A DNA stretch of 64,000 bases from Mucilaginibacter roseus (GCF_021215455.1 NZ_JAJPWV010000006.1:124001-188000); one strand, 5' to 3'. Numbered from the stretch's first letter, positions 44,845 to 54,495 are shown. Notes: generated by a model from the sequence alone, not told the origin. Translations and numbers: made by a program.

Positions 44845-45372
44845 TTATTTAATTAAGCCTGTTGCGTACTCATATATTTCTAACCATATCGATTCCGATT
44901 TTTCACCTCTCAATATTGCCTTAGCTTCTGCTATACAGCCTCCCATCAGCTCGATATGCCTAATTATTGGAAATTCAAATAGTGCAGGTAAGTTGTAAGA
45001 AATATCCCTTTTAGGTTGCTTAACAATTTTCCATTTTAGTTGCGGGTGCGTGTTGATTATTAATTTTGAAATAAGCAGCGATAAATCAGCAACTATCGCC
45101 AATCCCCTATTTGTAATAATGGCATCTCCCTCTTTTAACTCTGAAAATACGGGCTTCTTAAGGATATAAGTTATTTTTTTAGATACTCTTTCAATATCAT
45201 TTTTATGATCGCCTGTTAAACTTTCATCGATACAAGTAAGTAAATAATCTACCCTATCATCTTTTACAGACATAAGCCAATCAAAATAAGTCTTAGCTTG
45301 TTTTGTGGTCCACAGACGGGCCTTAATCGCTGAAACTTCCTCTGGTGGTATAAACAGAATATAATCTTTCAT
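44845..45372 (-). CDS. Hypothetical protein, AT-rich orphan
   Basis: A 175-residue soluble protein that I do not recognise. It has no signal peptide or membrane helix. It opens with MKDYILFIPPEEVSAIKARLW and contains YFDWLMSVKDDRVDYLLTCIDESL, VSKKITYILKKPVFSELKEGD and a C-terminal AKAILRGEKSESIWLEIYEYA. Base composition is visibly more AT-rich than that of its neighbours. Its size, isolation and nearby repeat suggest recent transfer; an orphan immunity protein is one possibility, with no direct support. Confidence 0.65.
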   Translation of the reverse strand: MKDYILFIPPEEVSAIKARLWTTKQAKTYFDWLMSVKDDRVDYLLTCIDESLTGDHKNDIERVSKKITYILKKPVFSELKEGDAIITNRGLAIVADLSLLISKLIINTHPQLKWKIVKQPKRDISYNLPALFEFPIIRHIELMGGCIAEAKAILRGEKSESIWLEIYEYATGLIK

Positions 45373-45428
45373 ATTATCAATGGTGAATCAAGCCCCTCTC
45401 AAAAACCATATTATTTAATGTAGTATGT

Positions 45429-47261
45429 CTATTCCATATTCGCATTTTCCACATGCTCCGGTAACCTCGGTGCAAAGTAGGTAAGTATAGCTTTAGCTTG
45501 TTTCAGATTCACCACTTCCATTAATTCCTCTTGCTTGGCCTCACGTATCTTTTTAACGGATTTAAAGTATTTCAGCAGTTTCTCGGCAGTGGTTTTGCCT
45601 ATGCCTTCTATCAGTTCCAACTCGGTGGCCAGGGTACCTTTATCCCGCTTTTTGCGGTGAAAGGTGATACCGAAACGGTGTGCTTCGTCGCGCAGTTGCT
45701 GAATTACTTTCAGCGTTTCCGATTTTTTGTCGAGATATAACGGGTATTGATCGCCGGGATAATAGAGTTCTTCCAGTCGTTTGGCAATGCCTATAACCGT
45801 TACCTGTTTTTCGATACCCAGCAGCTTGAGGCTTTTCATGGCCGATGATAACTGGCCCTTGCCACCGTCAATAATAATCAACTGTGGTAGTTCGGTGCCC
45901 TCATCCAGCATACGGCGGTAACGGCGGTGTACGGCCTCTTCCATGGTTGCAAAGTCATTAGGACCTTCAACGGTTTTTACGTTAAAGTGGCGGTAATCCT
46001 TTTTTGATGGTTTTGCATCCTTAAATACCACAATGGCCGAAACCGGGTACTTACCCTGAAAGTTAGAGTTATCAAAGCACTCAATATGGCGTGGTAGCTG
46101 GTTCATCCGTAAATCCTTCATCATCTGCGTAAGCAGGCGCTCGGTGCGTACTTCAGGGTTCAGCTTTTCGTATTGATCTATCTTTTCGCGTTTAAAGAAT
46201 TGTACATTCTTTTGCGACAGGTCAAGCAGCTTTTTCTTTTCTCCCAGCTTGGGTACAGTGAATTTTATGCTGGCATCTTCCAGGTGCACATCAAACGGAA
46301 CAATGATTTCTTTGGAATGGCTGTTATATCGGCTTCTAAACTCAAATATGGCCAGGGTAAGCAGCTCCTCGTCGCTTTCATCGAGGCGCTTTTTCAATTC
46401 AATGGTTTGCGTTTGGATAATGGTGCCATTCATCACCTTTAAAAAGTTAACAAAGGCATATTTCTCTTCGGACGCGATGCTGAATACATCCACATCCGTG
46501 ATAGACGAGTTTACTACGGTTGATTTACTTTGGTATTTCTCCAGCAGATCGTACTTGCGTTTGAGCTTGTGCGCCAGCTCAAAATTCATGTCAGCAACGG
46601 CGGCATCCATTTCGGCTTTCATTTCACGTACTACATTGTTGATCTTGCCATTCAGAATGTCCTTTATTTCCTCTATGCTGTTATCGTAGTCCTCTTCCGT
46701 CTGAAAATTCTGACAAGGGCCTTTGCAGTTACCCAATTGGTATTCCAGACAAACCTTGAATTTTCCTTTGTCAATGTTCTCGCGGGTTAGCGCAAGGTTG
46801 CAGGTACGCAGGGGATAAGTTTCACGTATCAGATCCAGTATGGTGTGCATCATGCTTACCGAGGCGTAAGGGCCAAGGTATTTAGAGCCATCCCGCACAA
46901 TGCGGCGGGTCCAAAAGATGCGTGGAAAGTTTTCGTTCTTGATGATGATCCAGGGATAGGTCTTATCATCCTTCAGCATCACATTGTAGCGCGGCTGATG
47001 CTTCTTGATCATGCTGTTCTCCAGCAGCCAGGCATCCACCTCGGTATCAACAATGGTAAAGGTGATGTTGCGTATTTTTGATACCAGCACCCGCGTTTTG
47101 GCATTCACGTTCAAATCCTTATTAAAGTAGGATGTAACGCGGTTGCGCAAATCTTTAGCCTTGCCGATGTAGATCAGTTCGTTCTCGCTATCCCAAAACT
47201 GGTATACACCCGGCCGGTGTGGTATATTCTTTAGTGCTGCTCTGTAATCAAATCGCTCCAT
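45429..47261 (-). CDS. uvrC: Excinuclease ABC subunit C
   Basis: A 610-residue nucleotide-excision repair nuclease. The N-terminal GIY-YIG domain is clear (HRPGVYQFWDSENELIYIGKAKDLRNRV), followed by the cysteine-containing region CLEYQLGNCKGPC, the UVR domain near residues 200-240 and the C-terminal RNase H-like nuclease (HIECFDNSNFQGKYPVSAIV, LIIIDGGKGQL). It ends with helix-hairpin-helix motifs (LIEGIGKTTAEKLLKYF). UvrC cuts the damaged strand on both sides of the lesion. A palindromic repeat lies in its leader. Confidence 0.96.
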   Translation of the reverse strand: MERFDYRAALKNIPHRPGVYQFWDSENELIYIGKAKDLRNRVTSYFNKDLNVNAKTRVLVSKIRNITFTIVDTEVDAWLLENSMIKKHQPRYNVMLKDDKTYPWIIIKNENFPRIFWTRRIVRDGSKYLGPYASVSMMHTILDLIRETYPLRTCNLALTRENIDKGKFKVCLEYQLGNCKGPCQNFQTEEDYDNSIEEIKDILNGKINNVVREMKAEMDAAVADMNFELAHKLKRKYDLLEKYQSKSTVVNSSITDVDVFSIASEEKYAFVNFLKVMNGTIIQTQTIELKKRLDESDEELLTLAIFEFRSRYNSHSKEIIVPFDVHLEDASIKFTVPKLGEKKKLLDLSQKNVQFFKREKIDQYEKLNPEVRTERLLTQMMKDLRMNQLPRHIECFDNSNFQGKYPVSAIVVFKDAKPSKKDYRHFNVKTVEGPNDFATMEEAVHRRYRRMLDEGTELPQLIIIDGGKGQLSSAMKSLKLLGIEKQVTVIGIAKRLEELYYPGDQYPLYLDKKSETLKVIQQLRDEAHRFGITFHRKKRDKGTLATELELIEGIGKTTAEKLLKYFKSVKKIREAKQEELMEVVNLKQAKAILTYFAPRLPEHVENANME

Positions 47262-47264
47262 TAG

Positions 47265-47286
47265 CCCCCTAACCCCCTAAAGGGGG
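47265..47286. repeat. REP-like CCCCCTAA repeat and palindrome in the uvrC leader
   Basis: Two CCCCCTAA units are followed by AGGGGG, so CCCCCT / AGGGGG can pair around AA. The element starts four nt upstream of the uvrC start. Similar short units occur between genes in many Bacteroidota genomes (from memory). Confidence 0.6.
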
Positions 47287-47331
47287 AATCAGATAAATAA
47301 TATTGTTAACGCAAAAAAGCGGTGTTTGATG

Positions 47332-47339
47332 CAAAAATA
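47332..47339 (-). promoter_or_regulatory. Promoter -7 element TATTTTTG for uvrC
   Basis: It matches TAnnTTTG on the minus strand, 70 nt before the uvrC ATG, so the CCCCCT repeat would be in the mRNA leader. Confidence 0.4.
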
Positions 47340-47352
47340 TAAAATTCGGAGC

Positions 47353-49590
47353 CTAAAATTCCAGCCGCTCTTCTACCCCGGTGCTATCAGGTTGCTGCTG
47401 CTGGTGGTACGATTTACAATCCAGCGTTATACTCACTCCCGATTTCGGCGGATCAAAGTCGACATTCTTTTTGATGCCTAATGCCTGGTTAGCATAAACC
47501 TTTTGCATGTATAATGCGAATATCGGCAGCGCGGTATTTGCCCCTTCACCCAGGTTGGTTGAGCGGAAGTGTATATCGCGGTCCTCACAACCTGTCCAAA
47601 CGCCGGTTACCAATTGTGGTGTTATGCCGATGAACCAGCCATCGGAGTTTGATTGCGTAGTACCGGTTTTACCGCCTATAGGGTTGGTTAGTTTATATTT
47701 TGAACGCAAGCGCCAGCCTGTACCTTCATCAACCACGCCCTTCAGCATATAGGTCATTACGTAAGCGGTTTGCTCGTTAAGCGCCTGGCGTACGGTAGCG
47801 TGGTGGTCGTACAATACGTTACCGTTCTTGTCTTCAATACGCAACAGGAAGGTTGGTTCCGTCCATACGCCATGGTTGGCAAAGGCTGAATAGGCGCCGG
47901 TCATATCAAATACTGAGGCATTAAATGTACCCAAACATATAGATGGGTAAGGCCCTATATCCGGACTATTTACCCCCATTTTTTTGATCAGATCCATTAC
48001 CGGCTGTGGTTTAACCTCGTTCATTACATATGCGGTAATGTAATTTTGAGAGTTCGCCAAAGCCTTGCGCAGGGTTAGTACTCCCGGTATAGTGCCTGTT
48101 GAGCGCGGTGTCCACGGTTCGCCGTAACCGGTGATGGTTACGGGTACGTTGGCTACCTCCATACAAGGTGAAAAGCCGGCATCAACAGCAACTGCATAAG
48201 TAAATGGTTTGGCCGTAGAGCCCACCTGGCGGGTACCCATACGCACCTGGTCATACTTAAAGTGCTCAAAGTTGGTGCCACCAACCCAGGCCTTAATGTA
48301 GCCGGTTGTTGGGTCCATGCTCATCATGGCATTGCGCAGCATCATTTTATGGTAAACGATGGAGTCAATAGGCTTCATCGTGGTATCGATATCACCTTTC
48401 CAGGTAAACAGGCTCATTTTAGCAGGAGTATTAAAATCTTCCTTTATCTCTTCGTCTGATTTTCCGGCCAGTTTAAGCGCTTTGTATCTGTCGCTGCGCT
48501 GCATGCCCTGTTTTAGCAGTAGCTGGAAATTATTGATACCTTTCCACAGGCTGCGGCCTTTCCAATGATTATTGAATTGGGCCTGCAGGTTACGCATGTA
48601 TTCCTTCTGTGCCTCTTCGGCATAGCGCTGCATGGTAGCATCAATAGTGGTGTAAATTTTTAAACCATCGCGATCCAGATCATACGGAACGTCGCCCTCT
48701 TTAAATATTGATTTGTCGACTAATATCTTTTGTACTTCTCTTTTCAGTATCGCCCTGAAATACGGTGCCGAACCCTCGTTATGGTTAATGGGGTGAAAGC
48801 TCAGGCCAAGCGGTTTTTGCTTAAATTCTTCAACCTGCCCATCGCTCAGGTAACCTACCTGTGCCATGCGGCGCAGCACCAGGTTACGGCGGTTAATGGC
48901 ATTATCCGGGTGATTGATAGGGGAGTAGATGCCCGGCCCGTTTACCATACCTACCAGTAATGCCGCCTGATCGGGCGTTAATTTATCAGGTGTGGTGTTG
49001 AAATATGTTAAAGCGGCCGATTTAATGCCGAATACGTTGTAAGCGCCAAAGTCAACCGTATTGAGATACATGGTGATGATCTCTTCCTTGGTATAGTGGC
49101 GTTCTATTTTAACTGCGGTTATCCATTCCTGTAGTTTTTGGATGATCCGCTTGAACGGATTATGCGCACGTTCCGAAAAAAGGTTAAGCGCCAATTGCTG
49201 GGTAATGGTACTGCCGCCTTGTTTCTTGCCAATCAGGTTATAAAAAATAATGCTGAACGTACGGTTAAAGTCGATACCGGAGTGATCGTAAAAGCGCGCG
49301 TCTTCAGTAGCTACCAGCGCGTTTATCACGTAAGGAGATATCTCTTTGTAAGTAACGTTGGTACGGTTTTGCACAAAGTAGGTACCGAGTATTTGTTTAT
49401 CTGATGATATGACCTGCGATGCCAGGTTGCTCTTCGGGTTTTCCAGATCGCGAAAGGATGGTAGTTGCCCGAATATGCCGAATGCCGTAAGCAGCAGCAT
49501 AATAACTACGAATGAGAAACAAGCAATTACAAAGCGCCATATATACCAGTTATACCTGAGGGTATCCTGTGGTGAAAGTTTTACGATCAT
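47353..49590 (-). CDS. Class A penicillin-binding protein (PBP1A-like)
   Basis: A 745-residue bifunctional peptidoglycan synthase. One N-terminal membrane helix (about 18-38) precedes the GT51 glycosyltransferase domain (TEDARFYDHSGIDFNRT, GGSTITQQLALNLF, HYTKEEIITMYLN). The transpeptidase domain has the nucleophile Ser458 in GSTAKPFTYAV, then the NSQN box and the KTGTT box. It polymerises glycan strands and cross-links peptides. It is eight nt after the upstream SprE-like gene, so both are likely cotranscribed. Confidence 0.94.
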   Translation of the reverse strand: MIVKLSPQDTLRYNWYIWRFVIACFSFVVIMLLLTAFGIFGQLPSFRDLENPKSNLASQVISSDKQILGTYFVQNRTNVTYKEISPYVINALVATEDARFYDHSGIDFNRTFSIIFYNLIGKKQGGSTITQQLALNLFSERAHNPFKRIIQKLQEWITAVKIERHYTKEEIITMYLNTVDFGAYNVFGIKSAALTYFNTTPDKLTPDQAALLVGMVNGPGIYSPINHPDNAINRRNLVLRRMAQVGYLSDGQVEEFKQKPLGLSFHPINHNEGSAPYFRAILKREVQKILVDKSIFKEGDVPYDLDRDGLKIYTTIDATMQRYAEEAQKEYMRNLQAQFNNHWKGRSLWKGINNFQLLLKQGMQRSDRYKALKLAGKSDEEIKEDFNTPAKMSLFTWKGDIDTTMKPIDSIVYHKMMLRNAMMSMDPTTGYIKAWVGGTNFEHFKYDQVRMGTRQVGSTAKPFTYAVAVDAGFSPCMEVANVPVTITGYGEPWTPRSTGTIPGVLTLRKALANSQNYITAYVMNEVKPQPVMDLIKKMGVNSPDIGPYPSICLGTFNASVFDMTGAYSAFANHGVWTEPTFLLRIEDKNGNVLYDHHATVRQALNEQTAYVMTYMLKGVVDEGTGWRLRSKYKLTNPIGGKTGTTQSNSDGWFIGITPQLVTGVWTGCEDRDIHFRSTNLGEGANTALPIFALYMQKVYANQALGIKKNVDFDPPKSGVSITLDCKSYHQQQQPDSTGVEERLEF

Positions 49591-49598
49591 TTTCTTAT

Positions 49599-52436
49599 CT
49601 AAAAATTATCCTGGTAATACTCCTTATAAGTATCCAGTAGTTTTCCGTCGGCTAATTTATCCAGATTTTGCTGTGTGATGATAAAGAAAGTGTATTTATC
49701 TTTTGGCACCTTCATTATCTCCGGCATCAAAGGTATAATGTTGCGCGCATATTCCTTAGCCTCGCCTACGGTATAAAACCGGCCGACATAAATAAGCTGG
49801 TTATCTCCGGATTGTTTTAGCTGATGCCTTATACGCACGCCCTGGTACCGGGTACGGTTAAACTGCCCTACACCAAAACGTGATGAAGCTAAATTAGTTG
49901 TGCGCGAACCTACGCTTATCACAAAATAGTAATTGGTGCTATCGCTCTCGTTAAACGGATAAGCTTTTTTAGGCGTTACCGGAGTATTTACGCTATCGGT
50001 TTTAGGCTGAATTACGTCTGGTTGTTTGGCTATTACCGGATCAGGCTTTTTAACCGCAAGGCTATCTGCTGGCTTGGCAACCGCAACAGGCTTTTCCACT
50101 TTGGGTTTCTCTACGCGTTTATCCGCAACCGTAGCAAACTCGGTAACCAGCGGGCCCACTTCTTCGGGCGCGAATGGTATATAATCAGGGTCACTATCCA
50201 GTATGGCAAACCGGCGTGCGGCCATTTCATTGCTGTTAGCATTGATAAAAGCAAGGTGCTGCCCAACCAGTGGCGTTATCAGCCTGTCGGCAGGATAAGT
50301 GTTCACAATGCTTTGCAGGTCGGCCTTAAACGGATCAACCTTTACCTGCCTGCCACGGGCCAGCGCGCGCAGGTATTGTAGTTGGGCCGATAGCTTATTG
50401 TTAGGGTATTGTTGCATCAGGGCATCCACCTGCTGCATAACTTCGGGGTACTTACGTTGCGCATACAGTTCATACACCTCGTTATATAAAGCGTTAAAGC
50501 TTGCATCGGCATCGTTAATGCGTTTGGCATAATCCGGGTCTAAGATCACCTTCGCATATGGCGAATCGGCAAAATCCTTTAGCAACCGGTTCTTGTATTC
50601 ATCAGCTCGCGTTAACTGATTAGTGCTGGTATACAACCGGTACAGGCTGTAATAAATGGCCGCCCGGTTTGAGTTATCAGGGAAACGTTTTAATATTAAT
50701 TCATAGGTAGCGATGGCTTCTTTAGGATCCTCAATAACATCGCGGTAAAAATTGGCTATCTCAAACAAGGCATTATAAATACGGATGTTCGATTGGTTAA
50801 CCATTGCCGGGTTTACCGGGATAGTTTGCAGCAATTGCTGCCGGTAATCAGCCGTAGCCATATTGTTTTGTGTTTGCTGCAACTGGTTTTGCACCGCGTT
50901 GGGGTTGGCTGTTTGCGAGTTATTTACCGTTAAATTGGCGGTACTGCGCTGGCTGCGGCGCCAGTTATCCTCCAGTTTGCGGTTGCCCCAGCGTTGTTTA
51001 AAGGTGGCGAAGCCCGAACCAACCGCCGCGTTATTATAAAAATAGAAGTTACCACCGGTTGGCGTGCTTGCCCTGGGGTTTTGCATGTTACTTATCTCCA
51101 GCGGAACAGCGGTAGGTGCCGTGGCCGATTTCGGATCGGCTGATGTAACCTGGGTGCTTAGCTGCTGTAGCAGCAGGTAGCGATTAACCATACTGTCAAC
51201 CATATTGGTTCGGGCCGGCTCCGGCAGGCGGGCCAGCATTTGCAAAGTGTCCTCATGGGCAATAATGCTCAGGTTTGCGGTAAGCTGCTGTAGGTTATCC
51301 GTCTTTTTACGGATGGCCGCGTAGCCCGGATAGGTAGGCGACAGGTTGGCCAGTGTGCTGTCGTAGTAATTTTTAGCATCCGGATAGTTGGTCTTATCCT
51401 TAAAATATATATCGGCCAGGCGCAGGTAGGCTAAGCCTTTCTGCTGCTGGTTTTGGTCACTGGCGGCTATTGCCAGGCGATAATTTTCAACGGCTTTGTC
51501 TATATTTTTTTCGGTATAATATATCTGGCCAATGTGGTAATATATCTGATCAGTAAACTCCTGGTTATTGCTATTGCGCAGCAGGCTCCGCAGCCTGTCA
51601 ATACGACTTATTTTTACCCCATCGCGCATGTCTTCAATACGTATGCGGTTCAAGTCAGCATTAAAGGCCATTTCAAAAGGCGCATTGCTGTTTACTATCC
51701 GGGTGTAAGTGCTTACAGCTTCGGCTGGTTTGCTGTTCAGTTCCTGCAACTGGGCTAAAATAAAACGCCAGCGTGCCCTGTACTGCGAACTATTGGCAAA
51801 TTCCACTGCTTGTACAGCCATCGCTTCGGCATTGGTATAATCGCGGGTATCTATATAATATTGCAGCGCAGTAGCATAAACATCGGCTGTAATATCCTTT
51901 TTAGGGTTGATGCTGCGCAGGGCGGTATCAATTTCGGGTTTGGCTTCCTTATGCTGGTTTAGCATCATCATACTGCGGGCTTTCCATACGCGGGCTTCCT
52001 GCAGCAATTCAGGCTTTTCGCGATGCGATCTTAAAACATAATCACAATACTCCTGCGCGTTAAAGTACTGCCTGCCGAGGTAATTAGCCTTACCAAGCAG
52101 CAGGTAGGCATCTCCAACGTAATTGCTTTGCTCCTTAAAGTTGATGATGTAGTTGCCTTTTTCTATTACAGCGGTAAGCTCCTTATCGCCCTCCGCAGTG
52201 CCGGCAGTATCAGGGTAAACGCGCAGCAGCTCGCTGTAATCATCAATAAACGCAGCGGCGTAAGCCTCCTGTTTTTGGTTGAGCAGCTCGCGGGCGTTAA
52301 ACAATATGTTATAGTGTGCAGTGAGGTTTTGCAGCCGGCGGTTAAGCGGAGTTTTCTTCTCGAGCGTACAAGCCGCGGCCAGGAATACCGCAAAAAGTAT
52401 CAGTATGGTATGTTTTATTGATGCCGGTTTATGCAC
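49599..52436 (-). CDS. SprE/PorW-like TPR lipoprotein (type IX secretion)
   Basis: A 945-residue lipoprotein with lipobox FLAAAC (Cys23). Just after it comes LNRRLQNLTAHYNILFNAREL, matching the conserved start of SprE (Flavobacterium gliding) and PorW (Porphyromonas secretion). Several TPR units follow (residues about 60-400 and 550-700), then a Gln/Asn-rich linker, a Lys/Pro-rich linker and a C-terminal domain with YYFVISVGSRTTNLAS. SprE/PorW is needed for type IX secretion, which fits the gldKLMN genes in this window. Assignment rests on motif memory and layout. Confidence 0.75.
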   Translation of the reverse strand: MHKPASIKHTILILFAVFLAAACTLEKKTPLNRRLQNLTAHYNILFNARELLNQKQEAYAAAFIDDYSELLRVYPDTAGTAEGDKELTAVIEKGNYIINFKEQSNYVGDAYLLLGKANYLGRQYFNAQEYCDYVLRSHREKPELLQEARVWKARSMMMLNQHKEAKPEIDTALRSINPKKDITADVYATALQYYIDTRDYTNAEAMAVQAVEFANSSQYRARWRFILAQLQELNSKPAEAVSTYTRIVNSNAPFEMAFNADLNRIRIEDMRDGVKISRIDRLRSLLRNSNNQEFTDQIYYHIGQIYYTEKNIDKAVENYRLAIAASDQNQQQKGLAYLRLADIYFKDKTNYPDAKNYYDSTLANLSPTYPGYAAIRKKTDNLQQLTANLSIIAHEDTLQMLARLPEPARTNMVDSMVNRYLLLQQLSTQVTSADPKSATAPTAVPLEISNMQNPRASTPTGGNFYFYNNAAVGSGFATFKQRWGNRKLEDNWRRSQRSTANLTVNNSQTANPNAVQNQLQQTQNNMATADYRQQLLQTIPVNPAMVNQSNIRIYNALFEIANFYRDVIEDPKEAIATYELILKRFPDNSNRAAIYYSLYRLYTSTNQLTRADEYKNRLLKDFADSPYAKVILDPDYAKRINDADASFNALYNEVYELYAQRKYPEVMQQVDALMQQYPNNKLSAQLQYLRALARGRQVKVDPFKADLQSIVNTYPADRLITPLVGQHLAFINANSNEMAARRFAILDSDPDYIPFAPEEVGPLVTEFATVADKRVEKPKVEKPVAVAKPADSLAVKKPDPVIAKQPDVIQPKTDSVNTPVTPKKAYPFNESDSTNYYFVISVGSRTTNLASSRFGVGQFNRTRYQGVRIRHQLKQSGDNQLIYVGRFYTVGEAKEYARNIIPLMPEIMKVPKDKYTFFIITQQNLDKLADGKLLDTYKEYYQDNF

Positions 52437-52496
52437 AGAAGAATAGATATACGAATGCTTTGCTAAAATAAATAAATACTATACACCAATATTAAA

Positions 52497-52504
52497 TAAA
52501 TTTG
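52497..52504 (+). promoter_or_regulatory. Promoter -7 element TAAATTTG for the ATP synthase operon
   Basis: It matches TAnnTTTG and ends four nt before the ATG at 52509. The operon transcript would thus start at, or within a base or two of, the first codon. Confidence 0.5.
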
Positions 52505-52508
52505 CACC

Positions 52509-52739
52509 ATGGCCCAAAACGAACCCAACCAGTCCGATCAGGCAGGCAAAGGCATGAGCAACTATGCCAAATACACTGGCATTGCTGTACAAATGATCGT
52601 CATCATTGGTGGTATGGCTTACGCCGGCTATAAAATTGATGAAGTAAACAAACACAATGTACAGTGGGTTACCGCTGTAATGGCACTGGCCGGGGTTTTC
52701 ATTTCTTTGTACCTTGTCATCAGGGCTGTAAAAAACTGA
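52509..52739 (+). CDS. atpZ: AtpZ-like accessory protein of the ATP synthase
   Basis: A 76-residue protein with a hydrophilic N-terminus and two membrane helices (about 23-43 and 52-72), the AtpZ/AtpI layout (GIAVQMIVIIGGMAYAGYKID). AtpZ/AtpI proteins help assemble the c-ring and may form an ion channel. First gene of the atp operon; the next starts two nt after its stop. Confidence 0.8.
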   Translation: MAQNEPNQSDQAGKGMSNYAKYTGIAVQMIVIIGGMAYAGYKIDEVNKHNVQWVTAVMALAGVFISLYLVIRAVKN

Positions 52740-52740
52740 T

Positions 52741-53121
52741 ATGCTGCGCACCTTAACCTCATTCATCATATTTAGCGTTTGCCTGGCGTTGCCGCCTGCC
52801 GTATTGGTGTATACGGGTAATACCAAGTGGGTGTTGCCGCAATTTTGGGGCATCTTTGTGCTGATAACCGCCTTAACGCTTATGCTGATTGTAGCCGTAT
52901 CGCTCATACAAAAACGGCATCCGGAGATGTATGCGCAAACTTTCCTGATCATGACGGTTGCCAAAATGGTTTTGAGCATGGCGCTGGCTCTTTTTTTTTC
53001 CATAAAATTCAAGGTTGACAGCGTAGTTTTTGTGCTCAATTTCTTTTATGTATATTTCTTAAATACCATCTTTGAAGTTTTGGTTTTGTTACGTAACTTG
53101 CGCAACCAAATTGAAAAGTGA
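52741..53121 (+). CDS. Membrane protein in AtpI position
   Basis: A 126-residue protein with four hydrophobic helices. Its place between atpZ and atpB, and the four-helix layout, match the AtpI-type gene of F1Fo operons, though the sequence is divergent. It ends in a basic tail (LLRNLRNQIEK). Start immediately follows the atpZ stop. Role in assembly is inferred from position only. Confidence 0.7.
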   Translation: MLRTLTSFIIFSVCLALPPAVLVYTGNTKWVLPQFWGIFVLITALTLMLIVAVSLIQKRHPEMYAQTFLIMTVAKMVLSMALALFFSIKFKVDSVVFVLNFFYVYFLNTIFEVLVLLRNLRNQIEK

Positions 53122-53135
53122 AAAACACTCATTTA

Positions 53136-54212
53136 ATGAATTTTAGCCACATTTTGAACTCAAAAAAAACCGCTCTGAGCTTGATTTTAGGCGTTTTTTT
53201 GACTTTTTGCGCTTGTAAAACTTTTGCGATACAACACGAGGAACACGCAGAAGAGGTAAAGAACGCAGAAACCGAAGCTTTTAATCCAACCACCGCCATC
53301 CTCGAACACATCAGCGATTCGCACTACTGGCATGTGGTAGGTGAAACCTCAATTCCGCTGCCGGTTATATTATATACTGACAAGGGTGTGGAGTTCTTTT
53401 CATCGGCTGCTTTTCATCATGGTACTGAGGCTCACCAGGGTCAGTTTTATACCTATAAATTAGTAGAGGATAAAATTAAAGCGGTTGATGCCAATGGCGA
53501 GGTTGACAAAGAGGCCTCATCTCATGTTTACGATTTTTCGATCACCAAGAACGTAGTTGCTATGTGGATAGCGGGATTGCTTATCCTGATCATCTTCATG
53601 TCCGTTGCGTCATCATACAAAAAACGTGAAGGCAAAGCGCCTAAAGGTTTACAGTCGCTGGTTGAACCGATCATCATGTTCGTGCGCGACGAAATTGCCA
53701 GGCCAAATATCGGCCGTGGTTACCAGCGCTATATGCCTGTATTGTTAACCATATTCTTTTTTATATGGATGAACAACCTGTTGGGCCTGGTGCCATTGTT
53801 TCCGGGTGGCGCTAACGTTACGGGTAATATCATGTTCACCTTTGTAATGTCGGCCATAGTTATGCTGGTTGTTAACTTCAGCGCCAACAAGTACTACTGG
53901 AAGCACATCTTTTTACCTGATGTACCGGTATGGCTGTATCCGATCATGATCCCGGTTGAGTTGATCGGTGTTATATCAAGGCCGTTCGCGTTGATGATTC
54001 GTTTATACGCCAACATCTCTGCGGGCCACATTATTGTGTTGAGCTTAATATCATTGATATTCATCTTCAAATCAATCGCGGTTGCGCCAATATCTATCGT
54101 GTTTGTATTGTTTATGGACGTGCTGGAGTTACTGGTTGCTTTCCTGCAGGCATTTATTTTCACCATGCTTACAGCGCTGTTCATCGGTACCGCGGTTGAG
54201 GATCATCATTAA
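53136..54212 (+). CDS. atpB: ATP synthase subunit a
   Basis: A 358-residue subunit with a signal-peptide-like N-terminus (LSLILGVFLTFCACKTFA) and a long periplasmic extension of about 120 residues, as seen in Bacteroidota. The C-terminal half has the proton half-channels; the essential Arg is in PFALMIRLYANISAGHIIV. Length is about 100 more than the typical 250. The ATG at 53136 is preferred over a GTG at 53118 that overlaps the previous stop, although the latter could give translational coupling. Confidence 0.93.
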   Translation: MNFSHILNSKKTALSLILGVFLTFCACKTFAIQHEEHAEEVKNAETEAFNPTTAILEHISDSHYWHVVGETSIPLPVILYTDKGVEFFSSAAFHHGTEAHQGQFYTYKLVEDKIKAVDANGEVDKEASSHVYDFSITKNVVAMWIAGLLILIIFMSVASSYKKREGKAPKGLQSLVEPIIMFVRDEIARPNIGRGYQRYMPVLLTIFFFIWMNNLLGLVPLFPGGANVTGNIMFTFVMSAIVMLVVNFSANKYYWKHIFLPDVPVWLYPIMIPVELIGVISRPFALMIRLYANISAGHIIVLSLISLIFIFKSIAVAPISIVFVLFMDVLELLVAFLQAFIFTMLTALFIGTAVEDHH

Positions 54213-54247
54213 TTAATATCTGCAAACAATTATATAATTATATTTAA

Positions 54248-54472
<225 letters not shown>

Positions 54473-54495
54473 TTTACCGCAAAAAGAAACAGTAG

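Noticed and set aside
46249..46689. Open frame of 146 codons opposite uvrC
   Set aside because: Antisense shadow of the conserved UvrC sequence; low-complexity Ser/Leu-rich product.
53118..53135. GTG start for atpB overlapping the previous stop
   Set aside because: The ATG at 53136 gives a better signal-peptide-like N-terminus; the GTG remains possible and would add six residues.
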